A stretch of 64,000 nt of DNA from Beta vulgaris subsp. vulgaris (taxonomy: Eukaryota; Streptophyta; Magnoliopsida; Caryophyllales; Amaranthaceae), in the NCBI RefSeq assembly GCF_026745355.1, contig NC_079202.1, positions 34,561,707-34,625,706 of the forward strand, in the 5' to 3' direction. The notes under the pieces were generated by a model. The model made no database searches and was not told where the DNA came from. It saw only the letters and a list, made by a program, of their open reading frames with translations. The position numbers and the translations under genes were made by a program. Of the stretch, positions 44,424-56,010 are shown in pieces. The first letter of the stretch is position 1. Every line of letters begins with the position of its first letter.

Positions 44424-47400
44424 CCTGTGCAGGGTAATCTGGCGCGCGTTAAGCAGACCGCTCGTCTAAGACTTGGAGTAAACCTCCGACCTCTAGCTCA
44501 GAAATGGAGGCATCAACCGGTCGAATCCTAAAGAAGGAGAGCGTGAAGTGTAGAGTGCTCGGCCAGATCAAGAAACTCCTTCTCCTGAAAGCGTCCAGGA
44601 AGAAAGAACTAATGAGAGGACTTCTGAGGCCAGTCCGTCCGGAGAAGATATGGAGACGGACAAGGTTAATAAGGCAAAAGTTGCATCAGGTCCGTCCAAC
44701 GACTCGGACGACCCTTCTACCACTTCTTCTGAAATAAGACGTCGCCTAAGTCCCCTGTCAGACCCTAGGTTTATTTTAGCCAACAACAGTTGGTTAGGAC
44801 GAGTAGGTACAAACCTTAGACACTTCTACTCGACAAAACCTATGTCGGGGTATTCTTTCGTCCTGGCGGGTAGAGAGGATACCATCTTTAGTACTCCGTC
44901 CGACCCTTTTGTCGTTTATCGGCTTGCTCTGGACGCAGGGTTGAGATTTCCCCTTCACCCGTTTATTAGCTGCCTTCTTTACCATTATAATATCGGCCAT
45001 AATTAGCTAGCCCCGAATTCTTGGCAAAACATACTGACCTTCCTAACCGTTTGCGAGCTAAAGGGTGTTACTCCCTCCGTGGCCGCTTTCACCTAGATAC
45101 ATTATGTATTTAAGGTTCCCAAAACCGTGGAGGGGGCCTGGTTGAGCGTCTGCAATCGTCATGGTTACTTGACGTCCTGGGACAAGAATTCCAAGATGCA
45201 AGCTTGGAAGGCGGAGTTCTTGTTCGCTTGAGCTCCTATTGAGGCAGTGGCTAGGAGATGCCGCTACTTTAGCCGAGCTTCTACCAATACTGGATGAACA
45301 CCTTCCTACTTAGAGCTGGAGGGTGATTCGGTTGAGGAGCTGGTAGAAAACTTCAAGATATCGGATTATTCTGCCCCAAACAACTCGTCCTTTGAGGGTT
45401 CGTCCAAATTGATCCCTTTCAAGGAAATATTTTATGATTACAATTTCCTAGTCGCCGCTGGCTTGCAGCTGGCCGAAGACAGAGGTATACTTTTTTATCC
45501 CTTAAGTAAAATTTTTCGTTTAGGAACTTTGCTTTATTAATGTTAAGTTTTTCTTTTCCGGCTCCTGCTAAAGCCGTTCTGAAAAGGTCATGGACATGAG
45601 ACATCAGTATGTCCAAATTCACCAGCTCTTTATGGAAGGAGTACAACAAGCCCGGCTCTGAAAAGAGGACGGATACTCTGGTGATTGGTTTTTTTTTTTT
45701 TTAGACGGCCTTGTTAGCCATCAAGCCTCTTTTTTTTTTTCTTTTCTAGAGCTTCTCTAATCTAGGACGAGGCTTCTATTAGAGGGGAAGTAAGCCATTA
45801 GCCTTTTGGCGAGTATCTTCCTTAACCAACTTTCGTCCAAAGACTGAAACATCTGTTCAGTCCATGGACGTGTCTCGTTTCTATGAGAAGGGCGGCCAAT
45901 CGGCTTCTGGACGTTCTTCTTTTTATTACTGCCTTCGTCTGGGAACCAAGGATGTTATTGGTTTCTGGAAGAGCATCCAGTTCTGACAAAGGGTGGGCAC
46001 CTGTTTTGGCCGCTCTCCTTCCATGAGTAAGCCTCGTCAAGGAACCGAGATTTATCAGTTGTTGGATAATCCTCTTCCTTTTGGGGTTTGATATTTAACT
46101 TGTAACTTTTGTTTGTAGAAAAATGCCCCAACGTCCAAAGCGTTGGCGGAAAAGGCGACGGTCAAGAAGAGGCCGACCACTACAAAAGACGCTCCTCCGC
46201 CCAAGAAATCCAAAGGCTTCACAGCCAAAAAGTAGAAAACTGATCGTTCAACCTTGCCGAAGGTTGAACTGCCTCCGAAGGCGGAGGAGACATCCGTGGT
46301 TCCCTTCAATGGGGAAGTTAGCTTGACGCCCGCTACAACAGACTAGACAATCGGACGCGGTTGTCATTCGGGAAGACACTGAAAAGGGTGAAGAACAGAC
46401 CACCCAACCGGACGCGGCTAAGGACGACTCGACATTTTCCGGGCATGTAGCAGGGTTGATATCTAATATACCCCGTGCATACAGATCTGCTTCATTGTCT
46501 TCTGGTGAAACCTACTACTCTAACATAGTTAAGACTCTGCATGTTGGCGGGCGTCCATTGAGTCCGTCCAACAGATTAGCAGTAGTCATTCCCGTCAGAA
46601 ACATTGACGATTCTACCATTTCAGGTAAAGGCAAACGAGCAGCTGAAGACGTTCCTGCAGCTTCCCCCATACTTTCGGACGACGATTCCTCAACAGCCTT
46701 TGCCAGGATGTCCTCGATCGAGCGTGAGAAGCTCAAACATGAGCTCTTCAAGTGCTTCCCTGAGCCTTATATCAAAGGCCTAAGAGGTGCTTCTTCTGGA
46801 CATGTTGGCTACATGTCCCAGCTTGCTGCCGAGGTACGGAAAATGTTTCCTTGCTGTTCATCTTTCATACTTGTCAAATAACTTATTGTTTTATGGTAGC
46901 CTTTGACTTATTGATCTTATGTTTTCTTCTATCCAGCTCTTTTCTCGCAGCATAATGACAAAGGATTGGGAGAGATTGCTTAGAAAGAAAAATAAGCAGC
47001 TCATCATACGGGATGCCACAACAGTCGGGGACAAGGCTATGCATGACATAGCGAAGTAGGAAATCATGCATCGTCAATAAAGGGAAGCTGGAGAGTTGCG
47101 GTCGGCAAAGATGGAGGCGTCCATCAAGAATCATCTTGTCAAAATGAACCAACTATTCTCTGAGAAGGACATGCTGGAGTTGGCCTTGAAGGATGAGAGA
47201 AACACTGCTCTTTTGGTCGCGGTTCAACTTAGAAGGGAGAATTGCCTTCTAAGGGCTCAAAACCATCAGCTGAAGGAGAAAGCGGCTCAAGCCTTCAATT
47301 CTGCTAAAGAGGCCCTGAATGAGGTTATTGATACCTCTAAGTCCTGGGCTGTGAAGGCATTCGAAATGCTGGCCGAGGCTCACGACGTTCCTCGATACGA

Positions 47401-47551
47401 ACGTCGTCTAGAATTCCAAGAAAGCCTTCTCAGGGCCATAGTGGCCGGCGAGGAGCCTCCAGTTTTTCAAGAGTCTTTTGATGATGAAGAAGAGGAGGAG
47501 GTGGCCGACCCAGAGACTCAGGCTGATGACACCAACCTCCCTACTGAGTAG
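44424..47551 (+). pseudogene. Remnant gene with putative gypsy-type transposase domain and coiled-coil tail
   Basis: The stretch at about 44650-45490 contains ALDAGLRFPLHPFISCLLYH, NSWQNILTFLTVCEL and WKAEFLFA. This resembles the plant 'transposase (putative) gypsy type' family, a protein of unclear function carried by plant repeats. Stops follow at 45004 and further on, so the domain is dead. Downstream, 46456-46881 encodes a Ser/Asp-rich linker. 47096-47551 is open for 151 residues with a heptad-like helix (LVKMNQLFSEKDMLELAL; LRRENCLLRAQNHQLKEKA) and an acidic tail, which I read as the original C-terminus. Introns probably separate these parts. The 5' portion is 13080-13689. Confidence 0.55.
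47096..47551 (+). CDS. Intact coiled-coil, acidic-tail ORF (C-terminal exon of the remnant gene)
   Basis: 151 residues: a basic start (MRSAKMEASIKNHLVKMN), a long predicted coiled coil with EN and LK pairs, a region SWAVKAFEMLAEAH, then a tail rich in Asp/Glu (FDDEEEEEVADPETQ) ending with TAG at 47549-47551. The ATG is internal: the frame probably opened upstream of a TAG at 47057-47059. No catalytic motif is seen. Function unknown; part of the repeat-borne gene to its left. Confidence 0.45.
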   Translation: MRSAKMEASIKNHLVKMNQLFSEKDMLELALKDERNTALLVAVQLRRENCLLRAQNHQLKEKAAQAFNSAKEALNEVIDTSKSWAVKAFEMLAEAHDVPRYERRLEFQESLLRAIVAGEEPPVFQESFDDEEEEEVADPETQADDTNLPTE

Positions 47552-48540
47552 CACGCACTTATAGCCTCAGGTCCCGTGTTGTTGTATCTTGGCCGAAGGC
47601 CTTTTTGTACTTAGCTTTTTAATTTTTTTGTAAACCATCAGGTTGTAATCCTTTTGAAATTTATATCAGAATTGCTTTTCCAACATTGTCTCTATTTGCA
47701 ATTTTCCTTTTACTAACTAAGTATTATAATGCCTTGTCTAATTCTGAATAAACATGGACGAATTAAACCCATAATTTAATTGAAGGTCCAAGTGCCAAAA
47801 TTAATCGTCCTTGATTAAAGAAACGATTCACTTAAAACAGAATTTCGGGAGTTATTGTCTATTTCTGGACGGTCCCATTCCTAGACGACCCCTTTTTCTA
47901 AATTTGCACAATTGTTACTGTTGTTCATCTGAGAATAGAGAACCAAACAAGATGATCAAGTCATCTACGGTCTAAAGTCATAAACTAACGCTTATACTGG
48001 ACGGTTTGATTTCATTTGAGTCACTATGTCTCGGCTTTTCCCCCATTCTTGGACGAAGTGAATTTAATGAATCCTCTTTGTTCCGAGAAGTAGAACGACC
48101 ATGCCTAAAAGTGACGTTTTTTGAAAGATAAAGCATTTAGGACACCAGTAAACCGTCCTGCTTTTTATTGTTATATCCTATTCCTTTACTAAAGTGGTTA
48201 TTACTTGGATGGCCTTCATACTAAGCAACATGAGCATCACATAGTGTACCAATATATGACCATATTTTGCCAACTTAATATATAAAATCAAACCTGAATT
48301 AAGCTAACAAGGCTCAATATCAAACTTCAACCTATTAACCAAGATGAATGTTCAAATCACTAATTCCAAGTATACTTATCAATACCAACTAAAATTCATA
48401 TCATATACTCCTTTCTTTGCAACCTTAAATTAAATTGAAACTTACACGAGAAAATGAACATCATAATAACACTTTAAATTCATAACAAAGTTAATTGGAT
48501 TGGTAAAGGAAAGAGGAAGGCGGACTTAGTTTAGTACCTT
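47552..48540. other. 3' flank of the remnant gene, no gene seen
   Basis: AT-rich sequence with recurring GGACGG/GGACGA words like those in the gene to the left (for example near 47870 and 47998), so it probably belongs to the same old element. No LTR or inverted terminus could be defined. Confidence 0.45.
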
Positions 48541-49104
48541 TGTCAACCACCATCTATGGCAGCAACACGCTAGAAATTAGACGAGAAGTAGCAGCAACAA
48601 CCGAGCAGAGGTGAGAGAAGATCGCGAAACAAGACAACACCAGCCACAAGAGGAGAGAAAGAACAACAATAGCAGCAGCAACGTTCAGTGGTGACAACAG
48701 CAGCAACGCTAGCGACGACAACACACCAAGGTTTGAAGAGAGAGTAACGGTGCAAGTGTTGCACACACCAACAACAAAATCCAAACAAAAAGAGGAGGAA
48801 TCGTTTGGACAGTAGGTCTGACGAGAGGAAAGGAAGGAGTAGAGCAGCGACGACAACAAGGTAGGGGGAACATGCCAACGAACTGAAGGGGAGGTGTAGC
48901 GAGGCCACAACGAAGAGAGAGGGAACATGCCAACGAACTGTATGGATCGATAAACTACCAAGCACACGTAATTTTCACATAAGCATGTTATGTACAAAAA
49001 TACAATTGCGAATAAACATGATTAAACGTTTTTATTATATATAAATATGGAAAATAATGCATTGTTCAGGTTGAAACGACTCATACTTCAAGTGGAAGTA
49101 TAAT
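48541..49104 (-). mobile_element. Truncated internal 5' region of a Tat/Ogre-type element
   Basis: It lies directly downstream (- strand) of the tRNA-Arg-type primer site at 49105-49121, so it should be leader sequence of that element. It is rich in GCAGCAACA-type words. The - strand frames at 48554-48997 are Leu/Ser/Val-rich, with no gag or other motif. The left limit is a guess; no element of the body survives. Confidence 0.45.
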
Positions 49105-49121
49105 CCCCAGTAGAGTCGTCA
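49105..49121 (-). promoter_or_regulatory. tRNA-Arg-type primer binding site of a Tat/Ogre element
   Basis: On the - strand TGACGACTCTACTGGGG differs by two bases from the site TGGCGACTCCACTGGGG used by Tat/Ogre Ty3/gypsy elements. It lies a few bases from the LTR end at 49127. Confidence 0.8.
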
Positions 49122-49706
49122 CCCCGTGGTACCAATTTTTAACGTGTTTGTTTTGGAAGTGAATTGTTATGAGATTGAAATATCACTTTGTGGTATCCGA
49201 TTTTTGACTTTCTTAATCAACGGTCTGAATCCTACAAAAGTCTCATTTTGGACTATCAGTTTTAGAAAACTTTGAAGTCGCCACCCTATTATTATCTGAA
49301 TAGGGACACATTTATTTAATAAATCGTTTTAAAATCAATTTCAAGACATATCATTTAAAATAATAATAACTTCATTCGGATAAGGTTTATTTGAAAATTT
49401 TGGTCTTTCATTTCATGAGATAGGGTTCGGGGTTTAGGCTAAGAGGTGTGAATGTCTGGAATTCGTATCTCTTTCGTTCTAAAGAACAGGCTCTTACTAA
49501 ATGCATTATTTTCCATTTTAAAGTAATCATGGGTATTAAAAAGAAAATCGCATAATTTGCACATATACACGCCAACCATTTTTTAGTTATTTTTAGGACC
49601 AATATATCATTTGCACATGGTAGGCTTGAGCACCAAAGTTGCACTAGTACCAATCATTGCTAGATTAACTCACCTTTAGAATAAAAAAATCTATATTAGA
49701 CATGAG

Positions 49707-50190
49707 GTAATCACTCCAATTAGTGATTGAAATGAGATTCAGATAATCACCCTAATTAGTGATTAAAATGAAAGTAACCTTACTTAGTTATTAAAGGAAG
49801 GAAAGATAGTCATCTCAATTAGTGATCAAAATGAATGTTAGAAAATAATCACCCTAATTAATGATTATTCAAGGTTTTAAGATAATCACATTAATTAGTG
49901 ATTAAGTATGATGAAAGCTTAAGATAATCACCGTAAATAGTAATTAATCAAAGTTTGAGATATCACCCTAATTAGTAATTAAATATGATGAAAGTTGAAG
50001 CTAATTATCCTGATTAGTGATTAATCAAGGTTTGAAATAATCAAACTAATTAGTGTTTAAATATGATGAAAGGTTAACATAATCACCCTAACTAGTGATT
50101 AATTAAGGTTTGAGATAATCACCCTAATTAGTGATTAAATTTCAAGGAAGATTAAGAAAATCACCCTAATTAGTGATTAATTGAAGGCTT
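49707..50190. repeat. Minisatellite of a self-complementary 20-mer in the Tat/Ogre LTR
   Basis: About a dozen units of 35-45 bp, each centred on AATCACCCTAATTAGTGATT or a close variant. AATCAC and GTGATT pair within each unit. Spacers often read AAATATGATGAAAGTT or AATCAAGGTTTGAGAT, alternating between two types. Confidence 0.9.
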
Positions 50191-51466
50191 GTAGATTGAT
50201 AAGACATAATCTTGATTGAATATTATTAAATTATATTTAGCAAGATGATCAATTTGAGGTGGAATTAGGAGATTATGTTTGTCTAATTGAAATTTGACCA
50301 TATAAAGTGAGACACGTGAAACGACCTAAAATCAATTAGGAGATCATTATTACCTTTTCAATTATGTCAAATTATACAATTGATTGATTTGAAGATTATG
50401 GAGAACAATTTTGAAAATGTATGGATCATCATACAATTTCACTTAGTTAGATTTGCAATTTTTTCCTTAGTTGAGATTGGGTCATTTAATTCATATACAA
50501 TGATATATTTGGCCAACATGCAATATTTGTAAAATTGGTTGCTCATTATATTCTAAAAGAATTCTAGTATTATTTATGATAATCATGCATTAACATTTCC
50601 ATATTTTTTTTTATTATTAATCAGTGATGTAAAAATTATCATAAAAAGAATAGTCAGGAACTATATTGTCCATTGCTTACTATATATCGATTCACAGCAG
50701 ATTTTATGCAAAAGAATAATCATATAACGTTTTAATGCAACCTAAAAATATTTAGTCTAGGTTGGTTCAGAAAACACATAAAAAAAGACTTTATTTTTAG
50801 CGACAAGTTATTATGCAATTAAATTACACAGTTCCTAACAGGTTGTCCAAATTATTTGAATTAATTAGAACAGTTTCTTAGGTCTTGTTTAGCAATAAAT
50901 AGGTGATAATTATTGCAATCTGGCAAATAAAAATAATATGTTCATGAAAATGAATAAAAATAAAAAAAAGAAAATATTGCAGAAAGTTAGTATAATATGT
51001 ACAGTACTTACTGTCGCAGGAATATATTAAAAGCCTACATTATAAATAGAGTGTTAGTAATTTCAAGAAAATGATAAATATAAATAAAGAAATAAAATAG
51101 AGGTGGTTAATTTGTTTAACCCTAAAAAATTATACTACTGTCCGTGAATCATTAATTTGTACGAATCTTCGAAAATTGAATTATACGAGTCGTTTAAAAA
51201 TGGCGCTTTGTGTTACGTTTAAAGTTGGCCATGAATATACGGTTTTATGGGAGATGATGATGCATGTTTGATGACGACAACAAGATAATCATGATGAGCA
51301 AAGTGATGAATCAGGAGGGATGAAGGTGTTAGAGTGTTCGATGATATCGTGGGATGTGCGTGTGTTTTTATTGTATTGAATGATTTGAGTGTATTAGGAT
51401 CAGGATGTGTATGATGATTATATACGAAATCAGGTGGTAATGGATGTATTGGAGGATGATGATGTG
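50191..51466 (-). other. Tat/Ogre LTR sequence without further features
   Basis: AT-rich LTR interior up to the copia junction. The last 220 bp are rich in GATGATG words; similar sequence resumes at 62943. No ORFs. Confidence 0.5.
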
Positions 51467-51541
51467 TGGCTGATCCGCTAACGAAACCACTACCTCAACT
51501 CAGGCATGAGTGTCACGCTAGGGTTATAGGCTTGAAGCAAA
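51467..51541 (+). repeat. Copy of the copia internal 3' end preceding the left LTR
   Basis: GTGGCTGATCCGCTAACGAA continuing to AGCAAA matches 61459-61526 (which encodes ADPLTKPLPQPKHC and stop) with a few changes and a short insertion. Confidence 0.85.
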
Positions 51542-51807
51542 TGTTGGAGTGGCTTTAGATTGTATTAGGTTTAGAGAAACTTGTTACAATGTAAAGACAT
51601 AATTTTGCTATTTATGTTTATGAAAATAAATTTTATCTTGTTTAATTATTGGTTTGGTATTAAATAAAATGTCCAAAATATATCTTGAATTCTATGATTT
51701 TGTCAAATATGTGATTTGATGAAAAAAACACCATAAGTGAACGGAATTCATAGAATATTAAGTTCATAATCTAAGTCATTAAACTGGACATAAATGACTT
51801 GTTAAAA

Positions 51808-52437
51808 GGATTAACATATAAGATTGATTGATAGTGCCCGTTTCATGGGCTATGGGAACATGGAATTGTTTAATCAATCATATGGATATGTATACTTGAT
51901 ACATAGTCGAACTAGACCTACTTAGAAGTTTTATAACTTCTAAATTATATTAGTAGATTCCTAAGACATGAGTGAGACACTACTTAACCCAATGATTTGT
52001 ATAACTTTAATACTGTCAAACGTCATGTCGTAAAAGGGGACTATAAAAACAGCATTCGGATTATGCTAAAAGTTGAATGGGAGTATTGGTTGCCACAAGA
52101 TTGAAAAGGTCCTCCTATATGAGGATTAGCATATAAGATTGATTGATAGCGTCGTTTCATGGGCTATGGGAACATGGAGTTGTTTAATCAATCATATGGA
52201 TATGTATACTTGATACATAGTCGAACTAGACCTACTTAGAAGTTTTATAACTTCGAAATTATATTAGTAGATTCCTAAAACATGAGTGGGACACTACTTA
52301 ACCCAATGATTTGTATAACTTTGATATTGTCAAACGTCATGCCGTAAAAGGGGACTATAAAGACAACATTCGGGATCTGGTAAAACTTGAGTGGGAATAT
52401 TAGGTACCACAAGATTGAAAGGGTCCTCCTATATGAG
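51808..52437 (+). repeat. 315-bp tandem duplication in the left copia LTR
   Basis: ATATAAGATTGATTGATAG occurs at 51816 and 52131. Both copies continue through TTTCATGGGCTATGGGAAC, TACTTGATACATAGTCGAAC and ACCCAATGATTTGTATAAC to AAGGTCCTCCTATATGAG. Present once in the right LTR (from about 61805). Confidence 0.9.
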
Positions 52438-52774
52438 ATAGGATAGGTGTATTGGCCCCTTGAAGAGCGAAAATTAAAAAATGCATGGTCGTGCTCAAAT
52501 GGATCATTTGATGATCATTTGTTTATCAATTCGATTCGGATTTCAAGGAATGATTTGAAAACTAGTATGAATGATATAGAAATATGATCATACTATCGAA
52601 TCAACACACTAAGAGAGTTAAGGAATTAAAACATTGCACACTCGTCTCTGAACAGTGGGAGATTGAAGGATTTATGTCCTCGACTTAAATGCACCTACTA
52701 ATTATATTATAGATCATATTATGGAGATAATAAATTCGTTCTATTGGGTCGTCTATACGTCTTGCTAGAGAATG

Positions 52775-55544
52775 TGTAACGCCCCGACCTCTAATCATCG
52801 TTGTTAAGTTAATTAATAAATTATTAGCAGCGGAACCTAGATAGTCGGCGCGTTACCGCCGTACTTCCCATAAGGAAAATACAAGGCGACATAAAATCAT
52901 AAACTTAAACATTTTTTAACATGAAACATAATATAGATCCAACATTAGTCTTGATTACCAGAAACTTAGTTACTAGTCAGAGTTTTGACATAAACTTAAA
53001 CTAAAACCATGAGAGTCTATATAATCTAGATATTAATTAAATCCTCACTGCTACACCATCCCGTTATCACCATCGGTACCTAAAACATAAAACAAAACGT
53101 CGTGAGCCGAGACTCAGTAACATACTAGTCTATCATCGTCAATTCATTTCACATTATTTTATTTATAAACCGGGAGAAGAGAATAAGTAAAACCATTTTA
53201 CAGACATATCATATCAGGTTACATTATCTTCTTTATCATGTTCGTCGTCATATATCTTTTACTTTGGTAACTTGGCTAGTACAACAGAAGGGACGTCTCC
53301 CTAGAACATAGTACATCGTAAATGGAAAGCAGCCACCCGAGGACAAAAGCCCTAACTAAACGAAAGGTGATTAACCAGCCGGAAGGTACGTGCCCGCATG
53401 ATAACAGAATACTGCCAAGAACCGTCTTTCACTTGAATCTATCACGTTTCATTGCTTTTAAGCATATCATAATCATCATGAACAATTATATTCTTTCATT
53501 TCATCATATTATCATCATCATCATTTCATAGCATCGTATCATCATAACCATCATAAAACATTTCATTTCCCGCAATCCATATATATAAAACATAATATTA
53601 ATCATGATCATAAAACGTACTTCGAAGGGCAATGCGGGTGTTAGCAGTAGACGTTACCTGAATTCCTGCTTAATAACCATGATAGCCGGGGGAGGCTTGT
53701 AATATCATGTATCTTCCTTAATCTATTCAAGAATAGTTTTATCAATGAACATTTTGTTATTTAGCTTTTAAGCCTAAATATTAGTTAGCGCTTATTACGG
53801 TCATAGAGGTCATTATAACGTCGTCAAGGTCTCCTTAATGGTCATTATTTCTTAATCGTTAATAACTTTTTTAATTAAGGTGACTCTTTAACCACTAACT
53901 AGGTGAAATAACTCGTTCAGTTACACTTTTAGAATTATCGAAACATTAAAGTTATATTACTACATATTATATAGATAAATCATTATTCTAGTTCATAGTT
54001 AATAACTAATTAGTCGTCCATTAATAAATTAATTAAGTTTAAAGTTATAATAGATCCATTAACATTATTATCATTTAAAACTAATAAGTCAAGTAACTAG
54101 CGATTATAAGTAAACTTAAGGATTAGTGAAGTACTCATAACTTAAACTCAATTATAAACAACAAGCTTAACGAATTAGTTTTAATTAGTTTTCGTTAACT
54201 CAAACGACTTAGTCATTAGGAATTATAGCCTAAACATAGTTTTAGTAAATAAGTTAGGTGGTTTATTGAAAGTAACTAAATCAGTCCATGAATAACCATA
54301 ACAAGTCCATAGAGTAAGTTCAAGCTATCTTTTAGCCCAACACATAATAAAATTCAGATTTATATACACTTGAGTTTAGTCCAAAGGTATTCTCCTAGGC
54401 CCAAACTAAATATTAACCAATAAGAGAAATAAACTTGGGCTTGAATTGAAAGCTAAGGAAATAAGAATTTTATTAAAAAACAAGCATCGCCTCTGCTACT
54501 AGGAGCAGGGAGAACGACAATCTCGATTGAGGAACGGACACCGGCTTCGGTGAACGGCGGCGAGCAGTAGCGATAGTTTCCGGTGGTTCGGCGCGCGCGG
54601 GTCGTCGGTGGTGAGCCCGATATTGCAGCACACGAAAAAGAAGAGGGGCGAGAGAAAGAGCGCGAGGAGGAGAGAGAGTGCGCGAGTGTTGGCGCGGCGG
54701 AGCTCCAGCGAGCGAGCTAGTGGCCGGCGAGTGACGCGCGAGGTGGGGGCGCGACTGAGTCGTGGCGTGAGACCCACGTCGCGCGACCGGTGGCGGTTGT
54801 GGGGGGGTGAAATAGAGGAAAGAGAAAGAGAGAGAGAGAGAGTAAAAAAAATTGGGGTTTTCTTTTTGGGTTTCCTTGGGTCATGTTTTCCGACGAGTTG
54901 TTGACTGAAATTCTGCTTAGTGAGAGAAGAGAGGATGAAGGTTGTTGTTGATGGGTTCTTCGTGTTGAATCTCCATGGCTATTTATAGTGAAATTGGGAG
55001 CCTAAAATCAGTGGTTGGGAGCGAGAAATTGGAGTAAATAATCTGAATTTTTAGCTTGAAGAAGGTAAGGAGAGGAATTGGTGGCAGGAATTTTGACTGA
55101 AGAAGAAGAAGAGAGTGTGATGGCATGTGTGCCAAATGGCCATGGAAGGGTGAGGAAGAAGGCAAATTAATGGGGGATTGACCATGGCTTTCTTTTCTCT
55201 TTTTCCTTTTTGTTTTGCAAACCGAAAATCAGAATTTATTCCCACACTATCACTCTAAACGTGGCTTAGTAAAATTTTGGTAAAACTTGGATATATGTGT
55301 CTTAGTGAATTAACAACAAAACTAATCCTCTTGTTTAACTCATGGACTTATAAAATAAAAAAAAATTATCGTCGTTCGTTATTAACAAATTTTATGTCGG
55401 AACTTTTTTTTTTATGTTGAAATTCTATATTCGTTTTATTATACTTTGCTTAACTAGTGAAACGATAAAATAAAATATATTTTAACTACTCATTAAAAAT
55501 TAATTATCTAATTTAAACACGCTTAAGATTTTTAGGATATTACA
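52775..55544 (-). mobile_element. Solo LTR of a chromovirus-like element, 2.77 kb, TSD GAATG
   Basis: It runs from TGTAACGCCCCGACC to GGATATTACA, with the 5-bp duplication GAATG at 52770-52774 and 55545-55549, inside the copia LTR. Size, TGTAAC/TTACA ends and the GTGAGCC...CTCAGTAA word near 53100 resemble the LTRs of the chromovirus at 27443. By analogy the sense strand is -. It includes a GC-rich stretch (54480-54800), an AG run near 54815-54842 and an ATC/ATTC-rich run near 53460-53580. ORFs here are compositional. Confidence 0.88.
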
Positions 55545-56010
55545 GAATGTTATAGAACTTCGGGTTAGGAAATTATAAACCCGAAGCCCAATGTAATGGA
55601 TCCTATTAGGTCACACATAAAACCTTGGATCAACAAAAGAAACCTGGAGCCCATAAGGGGCCCTAGGGTGGCCCGCCAAGAGAAGGGGAGAAGGGAAATA
55701 ATTCTAACCTCAATATATATTTATATATTTGGTTAGGCAATCAAAAGAATATACAAGATATCTCTTATTATTCTTCTCTCTCATATTCTTTCTTAAAGTC
55801 ACAAAAACTCCATTAAAGTAGAAGAAGAATTTCTTCCTTCCAACTAGCATTGGTGGAGAGTTTATCCGAATTGGTGGACCAGGTAGAGAAATCACAATTG
55901 CAGTTCTAAACTTTTATGTGATCTTTGATTGTATATGCATGTGATCCTGTTTTAAGTGCTTATGAATTAGATTCATGAAATTTCGCTTATTGTACTTAGA
56001 AATTCCAACA

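Larger units (their letters stand above)
51542..56010 (+). repeat. Left copia LTR, containing a 315-bp duplication and a nested solo LTR
   Basis: Parts 51542-52774 and 55545-56010 match the right LTR in order. A 315-bp segment (about 51808-52122) is repeated at about 52123-52437; the right LTR has one copy. 52775-55544 is a foreign solo LTR. Bases after 56010 (ATAGTACCAGTTTTAGCC) are a weak primer-site candidate. Confidence 0.88.

Noticed and set aside
48554..48997. 147-codon - strand ORF next to the Tat/Ogre primer site
   Set aside because: Three frames are open over the same interval because of repetitive GCAGCAACA-type sequence; no gag-like motif.
54608..54904. 98-codon Arg/Ser-rich ORF in the solo LTR
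   Set aside because: It results from GC-rich and AG-run sequence in the LTR; no protein family features.
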